From assembly GCA_020853405.1 (NCBI GenBank), contig JADYYZ010000332.1:1-8534 (forward strand): DNA of 8,534 bases, in the 5' to 3' direction. The stretch comes from Acetobacteraceae bacterium. Its GTDB lineage: Bacteria > Pseudomonadota > Alphaproteobacteria > Acetobacterales > Acetobacteraceae. The notes beneath the pieces were generated by a model, which had not been told where the DNA came from, did not search any database, and saw nothing but the letters and a program-made list of their open reading frames with translations. Position numbers and translations under genes: made by a program. Positions 1-6,299 of the stretch are shown piece after piece. Every line of letters starts with the position of its first letter. The first letter of the stretch is position 1.

Positions 1-2454
1 GACATCGACGCGCTGGCGACGGGGCCGATCAGCAGCACGGGCGCGGTGGCGCTGAGCGCGGGCGGGCTGCTGTCGATCAACGGCCTGCTCGACGCGACGG
101 GCCAGAGTGTCGTGCTCTCCGGCATCGGCATCGACCAGACTGCGGCGATCTCCGCCGGCTCGCTGGTGGCGAATGGCGGCGCGGGCGCGGTACTGCTGAC
201 CGATGGCGCCAACAGCATCACCGGCGGCCTTGGCGGCGCGGCGGGCATCGACTTCCGCTTCATCAACCTCGGCGGGTTCGAGGTGACGGGCATCACCGCC
301 GGCGGCACGGTCGCGCTGGGGGCGCAAGCCGGCACCATCACCCAGCAGGTGGGCGGCGCGATCCGTGCCACCGCGCTGGAGGCACGGGCCGATGGCGCCG
401 GTGGCGGGGTGGTGCTGACCGACACCGGCAACGATGTCGCCACCCTGACCGGCAGCGCGATCGGCGCCGGCGGCGCCTTCAACTATGTCGATGCCAACGG
501 CTTCCAGGTCGCCGGCATCGGCGCAGATGGCGACGTGACGCTGACCGCCGCCACCGGTTCGATCACACAGGCCGCGGGCCTGGGCGGGCGGATCAGCGCG
601 GCCGGCCTCACCGCCACCGCGAACGCTGGCAGCGTCACGCTCGACAATGCGACCAACGCCGCCGCGCGCCTGGCGGGTGCCGCCGGCACCGACTTCACCT
701 ACACTGGCGACAGCCCCTTCCAGGTCGCCGGCATCAGTGCGGGCAACCGGGTTGCGCTCAGCACGGCGTCCGGCTCGATCACGCAGGCTGCCGGCGCAGC
801 CGCACGCATCGAGGCAGCGCGCCTGGATGCAGTCGCCGCGTCGGGCGACGTGGTGCTGGACAATTCCGCCAATGCGGTCAGCGCGGTCAGCGGCAGCGCC
901 GCCGGGTTCGGCTCCCGCTTCATCTATGTCGGCGGTACGGGCTTCGATGTCGCGGGGGTCTCGGGCGCGGCCGTGACGCTGCGGGCCGAAACCGGCAGCA
1001 TCGCCCAGTCCGCACCGATCCGGGCGATCGATCTCACAGCCGAGGCGCTGGCCGGGGCGGTCACGCTGGGCGATGCGGGCAATCGCGTCGGCACGCTCGC
1101 CGGCAGGACCCTGGGCGCGGGCAACGACTTCACCTTCGTCAATTCCGAAGGCTTCGCGGTCGCCGGCATCCAGGCCGCCGACCGGCTCGATCTGCGCGCC
1201 AATGCCGGCAGCATCACCCAGACCGCGCCGTTGTCGGGCACGGCCCTGGTGGTGAACGCGCCGGCAGGCAGCGTGACCCTGAGCGATGCCGGCAACGATG
1301 TCGCGACCCTCTCCGGCGCATCAGGCGGCCTGTTCGCCTATCGCGATGCGAGCGAGCTCGGCGTCGGCAATGTCGCGAGCGTCGGCGACCTCAGCCTGCG
1401 CGCCGGGCTTGGGCTGCGGGTCAACGGCAATCTCAGCGCCCCGGGCAGGGTGGTGCGGCTGCAGGCAGGCGGGGCGCTGGTGCAGCTTCCGGCCAGCACG
1501 ATCACGGCGGCGAGCCTGCTTGCGATCGGCGGCGGCGCGGTCGATCTGTCGCAGAGCACATCGAACCAGTTCACCACCTTCGCCGGCCGCGGCAGCAGCG
1601 TGAACCTCAGCACGCGCAACTCGCTCACCATCGGCACCATTTCGGGCGATGCCACGGTGAACGGCGGCGCCCCCCAGGCGGGTGTGACCGCCGACAGCGC
1701 GGTGCGCATCCTGGTGGCCGACCCGACGCAGCCGAGTGCCACCCGCACGCTTTCAGTCAACGCCGTGGTCGGCGCGCCGCGCATCCAGCTCACGCTCGGC
1801 ACCGGCGCCGGTAGCATCGTGCTCGCCGACAACGTGCTGCGCGGCGCCGGCGGGGTCGGCGATGCACAGGTGGTGATGCTGGATGTCACCGGCCGGCAGG
1901 TGCCGAACAGCCCCGACCTGCTGGTGCTTCCCACCTTCGCGGGCAGTGCCGGCCCGCCGCCCAACGTGCCGATCCCGATCCGCCTCGGCGCCAACATCAA
2001 TGCCGGCCTGACATTGGGCACCCAGGTGATGAACGGCACCTCGCTGTACCTGATGCTGAACGGCGGCACCGCAACCAACGGCACCAACCGGCTGAACGTG
2101 CAGGGGCTCGCGGTCTATGCGCCGAACCCGATCGGCTCGACCCGCATCGACTTCCAGAACGTCACGGTGGCCGGGCAGGGCGGGCAGGTCGCAGCGACGC
2201 AGTCCGGCGTCTCGATCAGCCCCAGCGACCAGCTGCGCGTGAACAACTGCCCGATCGGCACGGTGACCTGCGTGGTGCTGCCGCAGACCACGCCGAACCT
2301 ACCGCGCTTCCCCGAGGATCTGCAGGCCGGCACGCTGCCGCCGCGCATCGACGAGAGCACGCTGACCTTCATCAATCTCGGCGCCGAGGACACCGAGGAC
2401 TACGAGGACGAGCGCCGCATCGCGGTCGGCCGGCCGACGCGGGTGCAGCGGTGA
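1..2454 (+). CDS. Filamentous-haemagglutinin-like repeat exoprotein, 3' part (5' end outside window)
   Basis: The frame is open from base 1 (DIDALATGPISS...), so the gene begins upstream; the GTG at 46 is an internal codon. 817 residues are visible. The protein is very rich in Gly, Ala, Val, Thr and Ser. Residues 64-491 form six degenerate repeats with recurring motifs (V-T-L-x-D/N..N-x-V, G-F-x-V-A-G-I, G-S-I-T-Q), the pattern expected of a right-handed beta-helix as in two-partner-secretion adhesins. Residues 492-817 are non-repetitive, with the only two cysteines at 750 and 757 (CPIGTVTC), a Pro-rich stretch, and an acidic tail (AEDTEDYEDE) ending in basic residues. No C-terminal autotransporter barrel is visible, so export by a separate TpsB-type pore is inferred; neither that gene nor the N-terminal secretion domain is in the window. 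The stop overlaps the start of the CHAT gene, implying coupled expression. The family assignment rests on composition and repeat style; other large beta-helical surface proteins are possible. Confidence 0.8.
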   Translation, partial: DIDALATGPISSTGAVALSAGGLLSINGLLDATGQSVVLSGIGIDQTAAISAGSLVANGGAGAVLLTDGANSITGGLGGAAGIDFRFINLGGFEVTGITAGGTVALGAQAGTITQQVGGAIRATALEARADGAGGGVVLTDTGNDVATLTGSAIGAGGAFNYVDANGFQVAGIGADGDVTLTAATGSITQAAGLGGRISAAGLTATANAGSVTLDNATNAAARLAGAAGTDFTYTGDSPFQVAGISAGNRVALSTASGSITQAAGAAARIEAARLDAVAASGDVVLDNSANAVSAVSGSAAGFGSRFIYVGGTGFDVAGVSGAAVTLRAETGSIAQSAPIRAIDLTAEALAGAVTLGDAGNRVGTLAGRTLGAGNDFTFVNSEGFAVAGIQAADRLDLRANAGSITQTAPLSGTALVVNAPAGSVTLSDAGNDVATLSGASGGLFAYRDASELGVGNVASVGDLSLRAGLGLRVNGNLSAPGRVVRLQAGGALVQLPASTITAASLLAIGGGAVDLSQSTSNQFTTFAGRGSSVNLSTRNSLTIGTISGDATVNGGAPQAGVTADSAVRILVADPTQPSATRTLSVNAVVGAPRIQLTLGTGAGSIVLADNVLRGAGGVGDAQVVMLDVTGRQVPNSPDLLVLPTFAGSAGPPPNVPIPIRLGANINAGLTLGTQVMNGTSLYLMLNGGTATNGTNRLNVQGLAVYAPNPIGSTRIDFQNVTVAGQGGQVAATQSGVSISPSDQLRVNNCPIGTVTCVVLPQTTPNLPRFPEDLQAGTLPPRIDESTLTFINLGAEDTEDYEDERRIAVGRPTRVQR
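190..1473 (+). repeat. Six tandem degenerate repeats (67-75 codons each) within the exoprotein
   Basis: Units begin at about 190, 409, 634, 850, 1060 and 1273, giving lengths of 73, 75, 72, 70, 71 and 67 codons. Each unit reads approximately V-x-L-x-D-x-x-N-x-V-x-x-L-x-G, then an aromatic F-x-Y/F-V/T patch, then G-F-x-V-A-G-I, V-x-L-x-A, G-S-I-T-Q, and a variable A/L-rich end. The GSITQ anchor occurs at 331, 556, 772, 994 and 1207, in variants GTITQ, GSITQ and GSIAQ. The sixth unit lacks GSITQ and is the most diverged. Residues upstream (IDQTAAISAGSL) look like the end of a further unit, so the array probably continues beyond the left edge. Some stretches remain identical at DNA level, including a 19-bp run at 501-519 and 717-735, and a 16-bp run at 425-440 and 1289-1304. 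This fits expansion by duplication followed by divergence. Confidence 0.85.
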
Positions 2455-5400
2455 GCGCCGTGGCCAGGTGGCGCATCGTTCTCGGGGCGGCCGGCATGCT
2501 GCTGCTGGGCGGCTGCGGCACGGGGTCCACGCCGGAGTCGACGGGCGAGGCCGCGGGCGCTGCGGGGCAGACCACCGGCGGCGAGGAGTGCGCCTGGCGC
2601 CAGGCCGGTCCGAACTACGAGATCATCTGCGGCGCCTGGCGCGATCCGTCGGCGCGGGTCGCGGTCGGGCCGCCGGTGTCGGGCAGTGCCGCGCTGATGC
2701 AGGCGGTCTCGGCAGGCAGCTGGCGCGAGGAACTGAACGGGCGCGCGGTGTGCGAGGCGCCGCAGCCGACCCGGATCCTGGGCGATGTCGAAGCGGTGGC
2801 GATGCAGTGCCGGCGCCGCAACGGCGGCGTGCCGCACCTGGCGCTTGCGGCCTCGGTCGGCGGGCATACCTGGTTCGCCGATGGCGTGGCACCCAGCCTG
2901 CCCGCGATGGAAGCGACGATCTCGGCGCTGTCGGGGCGCGGCGCCGCCGCCGGCGGCAGCACCGACCGCACCGCCCTGCTGGCGCTTGCCTCGCGCGGCA
3001 ATTTCGGCACCGGCGACATCCAGCGCTACCAGAACCTGATGCGTGTCGGCGCGCACAACAACATCGAGGAGAACTACGTCGCCGCCGAGGACGCCTTTCG
3101 CGACGCGCTGGCGCTGCACCAGCGGCTGTTCGGCGCCGACAACCCGGAACAGGTCGATGCGCTGATCCATCTCGCGCTGCAGATCAGCAACCAGGGGCGC
3201 TACGACGAGGCGGAAGGGTTGTTCGAGCGCGCCGAGCGGCTGGGGCCGCGGGTGTCGGACCCGATGCTGCGCGCGCGCATCGAGCATTACCGGGCGGCGC
3301 ACTACGCCAACCGGCGCGACACCGGGAAGGCGATGGCCGAACTGGCCGCCGCCGAGGCCGATTATCTCAAGGCCGAGCCGCGGCTTGCAGCATTGGCGGC
3401 CGGAGCGGCGCGGCCGGCACGCGCGCCGACCTCGGTGCGTACCGTGCGCGGCAGCGACCCGCGCAGCCGCGGCAACCTTTCCGAAGTGGCGGCGAGCCTC
3501 GACCCCAACGTGCAGCTCGCCGCCTATGGGCTGGCGGATGTCTGGCGGGTGCGCGCGCTCGTGTTCCAGCGCGACGGCGACTGCATGACCGCGCGCAGCT
3601 GGGCGATGCGGGCGGAAGCGCTGCAGGGGGCAAGCGGCATCGATCCGGCCGGCGCGCGCTGGCGGGCGCGCCGCGTCGCTGCCCGCGCCGACGCCTGCGA
3701 CGAGCGCTTCGCGGTGGCCGCGGCCGAGGCCGGTGCCGCCAGCCGCGGCCTGCGCGAGGCGATCGGCGACAAGACCCCGACCGCGCGCAGCCTGCTCGAC
3801 ACCGGCGCCTTCCTGGACGCGACCGACGACAACGCCGATGCGCTGGCCCGTTTCCGCGACGGGGCGGCGATCCTGCGTGCCCGGCGTGCCAGCGCCGGCA
3901 CCGACATGGTGTTCGCCTATCTCGATGCGATCGGCGAGGCGGCCCGGCGCAACCCATCGGCGAACCAGGCGCTCGCGGCCGAGCTGTTCGAGGCGATGCA
4001 GCTGATGGCCGGCGGGTCGACCAGCACCTTCATCGCGCAGGCAGCGGTGCGGCTGGGGGCGGGCAACCAGCGGGTGCGCGACCTGCAGGATGCCAGCGCG
4101 AAACTGTCGGAGCTGTACATCCGCCGCGATGCCGCCCAGACCGCCGGCGCCAACGCCGAGGCGCTGGCCAGGATCGACGCCGAGATCGCCGGGCTCGAAC
4201 GTTCCCGCGGCGAGGCCGAGGCAGCGGTACAAAGCGCGCTGCCCAACTATACGCAACTCGTGGCCTCCGCGACCGCCGAGGCAGCGGACGTGGCGGCGAG
4301 CCTCGGCAAGGGCGAGGCCCTGCTGGCGATCGCGCTCGGCCCGACGCACGGGCACGCGGTGCTGCTGCGTGCCAGGGCCGACGGCGGCGGCGCGACCGCC
4401 TGGCGGGTGCCGCTGTCGATGCGCGATGCGGAAGCGCGGGTGGCGGGCTTGCGTCGCAGCCTGGTGCCGGGGGCTGATGGCCGGGTTCCCGAGTACGACC
4501 TTGCCGCCGCCTACGCGCTGTACCAGGCGCTGCTGGGTCCCGGCGCGCAGGCGCTGGCCGGGGTGAACAGCCTGACCATTGCCGCCGGCGGCCCGCTGGC
4601 CAGCCTGCCGTTCGCTGCCCTGATCAGCCGCCCGGCCAGCGGCACCGGCAGCGCCGCCTATCGCGACGCCGCCTGGCTGCTGCGCGACATGGCGCTTGCC
4701 TACGTGCCCTCGCCACAATCCTTCCTGACGCTCAGGCGCAACGCGCGCGCTTCCAACGCGCCGAACCCCTACACCGGCTTCGGCGCCTTCACGCCGCCCT
4801 CGCGCGAGGCGATCCGCCGGTCGCTGCCCGGCGCTTCCTGCGCGCGCGATGCCGACGCGGTGGCGGCGCTTGGCCCGCTGCCGCTGTCGGGGCCGGAGGT
4901 ACGGCTCGCCGGACGCCGTCTCAACGCCGAGGGCGCGGTCCATCTCGGGCCGGCCTTCAACCGCGAGGCCGTGCTGCGCGGCCATCTCGATCAGTTCCGC
5001 ATCGTGCACTTCGCCGCGCACGCGCTGCTGCCGACCGAGATCGCCTGCCTGAACCAGCCCGCGATCGTGGCCTCGGCGCCGCCGTCGGGCGATGCGCGCG
5101 GTGCGCTGATCACCGCGGAGGACGTGGTCGGGCTGCGGCTGAACGCCGACCTCGTGGTGCTGTCGGCGTGCAACACCGCAGGGCCCGACGGCAAGTCGGC
5201 GGGCGAGGCGTTCTCGGGGCTCGCGCGCGCGTTCTTCTTCGCCGGCACCCGTGCCCTGATCGCCACCCACTGGTCGGTGGCCGACGAGAGCACCGCGCTG
5301 ATGATGCTGAATACCGTGCTGGCGGTGGCCGCCGGCCAGTCCGGGGCGGCGGCGCTGCGCGCCCAGCAGCTCGAGATGGTCAATGATGCCGGGCGCGGCG

Positions 5401-5474
5401 AGGTGCCGGATCGCTGGGCACACCCGTTCTACTGGGCGCCCTGCGTGTTCGCCGGGACGGCGGCGCCGCGCTGA
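2451..5474 (+). CDS. TPR-CHAT caspase-like peptidase, predicted lipoprotein
   Basis: 1007 residues from a GTG start whose last two bases overlap the upstream TGA (GTGA). There is no clear Shine-Dalgarno, so translational re-initiation is likely; GTG at 2460 is an alternative start. The N-terminus has Arg6 and Arg8, a hydrophobic run and a lipobox LGGC with Cys22, so a signal-peptidase-II lipoprotein is predicted. Gly23, rather than Asp, after the Cys favours the outer membrane. Residues 23-200 are unrecognised and carry cysteines 47, 60, 101 and 120. Residues about 203-310 resemble kinesin-light-chain-type TPRs (AEDAFRDALALHQRLFG...NPEQVDALIHLA...GRYDEAEGLFERA). A Glu/Ala-rich helical stretch lies near 545-595. 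The C-terminal CHAT domain (about 600-1005) shows GGPLASLPFAAL, the histidine motif VHFAAHA (His857) and the cysteine motif VLSACNTAG (Cys907), then GLARAFFFAGTRALIATHWSVADEST. Both catalytic residues are present, so activity is likely. CHAT proteases are caspase/separase relatives; the substrate here is unknown. Its partner gene is the exoprotein immediately upstream. Confidence 0.9.
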   Translation: MSAVARWRIVLGAAGMLLLGGCGTGSTPESTGEAAGAAGQTTGGEECAWRQAGPNYEIICGAWRDPSARVAVGPPVSGSAALMQAVSAGSWREELNGRAVCEAPQPTRILGDVEAVAMQCRRRNGGVPHLALAASVGGHTWFADGVAPSLPAMEATISALSGRGAAAGGSTDRTALLALASRGNFGTGDIQRYQNLMRVGAHNNIEENYVAAEDAFRDALALHQRLFGADNPEQVDALIHLALQISNQGRYDEAEGLFERAERLGPRVSDPMLRARIEHYRAAHYANRRDTGKAMAELAAAEADYLKAEPRLAALAAGAARPARAPTSVRTVRGSDPRSRGNLSEVAASLDPNVQLAAYGLADVWRVRALVFQRDGDCMTARSWAMRAEALQGASGIDPAGARWRARRVAARADACDERFAVAAAEAGAASRGLREAIGDKTPTARSLLDTGAFLDATDDNADALARFRDGAAILRARRASAGTDMVFAYLDAIGEAARRNPSANQALAAELFEAMQLMAGGSTSTFIAQAAVRLGAGNQRVRDLQDASAKLSELYIRRDAAQTAGANAEALARIDAEIAGLERSRGEAEAAVQSALPNYTQLVASATAEAADVAASLGKGEALLAIALGPTHGHAVLLRARADGGGATAWRVPLSMRDAEARVAGLRRSLVPGADGRVPEYDLAAAYALYQALLGPGAQALAGVNSLTIAAGGPLASLPFAALISRPASGTGSAAYRDAAWLLRDMALAYVPSPQSFLTLRRNARASNAPNPYTGFGAFTPPSREAIRRSLPGASCARDADAVAALGPLPLSGPEVRLAGRRLNAEGAVHLGPAFNREAVLRGHLDQFRIVHFAAHALLPTEIACLNQPAIVASAPPSGDARGALITAEDVVGLRLNADLVVLSACNTAGPDGKSAGEAFSGLARAFFFAGTRALIATHWSVADESTALMMLNTVLAVAAGQSGAAALRAQQLEMVNDAGRGEVPDRWAHPFYWAPCVFAGTAAPR

Positions 5475-5482
5475 TCGCCGCA

Positions 5483-5509
5483 CCGCAACCGCCGGTGGCG
5501 TTGTTGCGG
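5483..5509 (+). terminator. Strong imperfect hairpin after the CHAT gene, possible terminator without U-tract
   Basis: CCGCAAC (5483-5489) pairs with GTTGCGG (5503-5509). Inside it, CGCC (5490-5493) pairs with GGCG (5497-5500) around a GGT loop, leaving a TT bulge at 5501-5502. This gives 11 GC-rich base pairs starting 8 nt after the CHAT stop. The bases after it (GTGGTGTGACAG) have no run of T, so it is not a classic intrinsic terminator. It may instead pause transcription, protect the 3' end of the upstream message, or act with Rho. Its 3' arm overlaps the candidate -35 of the next gene. Confidence 0.5.
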
Positions 5510-5533
5510 GTGGTGTGACAGAGTTGCTAGAAT
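5504..5533 (+). promoter_or_regulatory. Candidate sigma-70-type promoter for the OmpA-tssA genes
   Basis: A TGC-TAGAAT extended -10 lies at 5525-5533 (TAGAAT matches TATAAT at 5 of 6). TTGCGG at 5504-5509 lies 18 nt upstream and is a weak -35 (3 of 6), which an extended -10 would tolerate. A start near 5540 would leave a leader of about 40 nt before the ATG at 5583. It would also exclude the upstream in-frame ATG at 5532 from the transcript. The prediction is from sequence only. Confidence 0.45.
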
Positions 5534-5570
5534 GAACCAGTGGGATCGCGGCAGCCTCTGCCGCCAGAAC

Positions 5571-5574
5571 AGGA
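5571..5574 (+). promoter_or_regulatory. Ribosome-binding site deciding the OmpA-family start
   Basis: AGGA sits 8 nt before ATG 5583. The in-frame ATG at 5532 has no comparable site, lies within the candidate -10 box, and would place 17 non-hydrophobic residues ahead of the signal peptide. The start at 5583 is therefore preferred. Confidence 0.6.
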
Positions 5575-5582
5575 CATTCGCC

Positions 5583-6281
5583 ATGACCGGCTCTCGTGTT
5601 CTTGCCATTGGCGGCGCGGTTGCGCTGCTGCTGGTGCCTGAGCTCGTATCGGCCCAGGGCGTGTCGGACCTGACCGGGCGGCGGGTCGGGCGCTGCGACA
5701 TCGCCCGCGAACTCGGCGGCCCGCTGCCGCCGGAATGCGGCGGGCGGCCGGGCGCGAGCGGCACCGCCGAGGGCACGCGCGGGCGGCTGGTGATCCAGAA
5801 TCCCAACCAGGCAGTGCCGCAGCAGGATCGAGCGGCGACCGCCTCGGCATCCGGTGCCGCCTCGGCACCTGGTGCCGCCTCGGCGCCTGCCAGCGGGGGC
5901 GCGGTGGCCTCCGTGCCGCAGCCGGCGCCGCGTGCCCAGGTCGGGCGGTCGGTGGCGCTGACCGTGCTGTTCGAGCTCAACAGCGCCACCCTGACCGCTG
6001 CCGCCCGCCAGCAGCTCGACGAGCTGGCGGCGGTGATCAAGGCCAACCCGAACGACCGCTTCGCGATCGAGGGCCATACCGATGCCCGCGGCGGCGACGA
6101 GCTCAACCAGGAACTGTCGGAGCGCCGCGCCGCGGTCGCGGTCGACTATCTGGTGCAGCGCCACGGCATCTCGCCCGACCGGCTGGAAGCGCGCGCCTAT
6201 GGCCGGACCCGCCCGCTGATCCCGGCCGACCCGTTCGACGCACGCAACCGGCGCGTCCAGGTCACGGTGATCGGTTCCTGA
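5583..6281 (+). CDS. Secreted OmpA-family peptidoglycan-binding protein, T6SS-linked
   Basis: 232 residues from ATG 5583. Residues 1-24 form a signal peptide: Arg5, a hydrophobic core rich in Ala, Val and Leu, and cleavage predicted after VSA (Ala24). There is no lipobox and no beta-barrel, so a periplasmic or peptidoglycan-attached protein is expected. The mature N-terminus has a possible disulphide pair (Cys38, Cys52). An Ala/Ser/Pro/Gly linker follows, including a three-fold six-residue repeat at 87-104. The OmpA C-terminal domain spans about 121-230: TVLFELNSATLT, then IEGHTDARG with Asp167, LSERRA with Arg182, and NRRVQV near the end. The Asp/Arg spacing of 15 matches the diaminopimelate-binding pair known in OmpA (D271 and R286 in Acinetobacter OmpA). 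The tssA start is 18 nt downstream, so co-transcription is likely and a role in anchoring the T6SS to peptidoglycan (TagL/TagN-like) is inferred. A general envelope role unrelated to secretion remains possible. Confidence 0.88.
   Translation: MTGSRVLAIGGAVALLLVPELVSAQGVSDLTGRRVGRCDIARELGGPLPPECGGRPGASGTAEGTRGRLVIQNPNQAVPQQDRAATASASGAASAPGAASAPASGGAVASVPQPAPRAQVGRSVALTVLFELNSATLTAAARQQLDELAAVIKANPNDRFAIEGHTDARGGDELNQELSERRAAVAVDYLVQRHGISPDRLEARAYGRTRPLIPADPFDARNRRVQVTVIGS
5841..5894 (+). repeat. Three 18-bp tandem repeats in the OmpA linker
   Basis: Units at 5841-5858, 5859-5876 and 5877-5894 begin GCCTCGGC and encode ASASGA, ASAPGA and ASAPAS. The first two differ at two bases; the third diverges after the first half. 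In-frame copy-number change would lengthen or shorten the flexible linker between the signal peptide/Cys region and the peptidoglycan-binding domain without breaking the gene. Confidence 0.75.
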
Positions 6282-6299
6282 CGCCGGCCGCGCCGCTTC

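Noticed and set aside
46..48. GTG at 46 as the start of the exoprotein
   Set aside because: The frame is open to base 1 and the residues before it have the same repeat-like composition. There is no ribosome-binding site or signal peptide.
1338..2087. 249-codon minus-strand open frame within the exoprotein
   Set aside because: It is antisense to a clear repeat protein, has no recognisable motif and no convincing ribosome-binding site was seen; judged a shadow frame.
5532..5582. Upstream ATG at 5532 for the OmpA-family gene
   Set aside because: It would add 17 residues, including Cys and Trp, before a good signal peptide. It lacks a Shine-Dalgarno and overlaps the candidate -10 box; ATG 5583 has AGGA at 8 nt.
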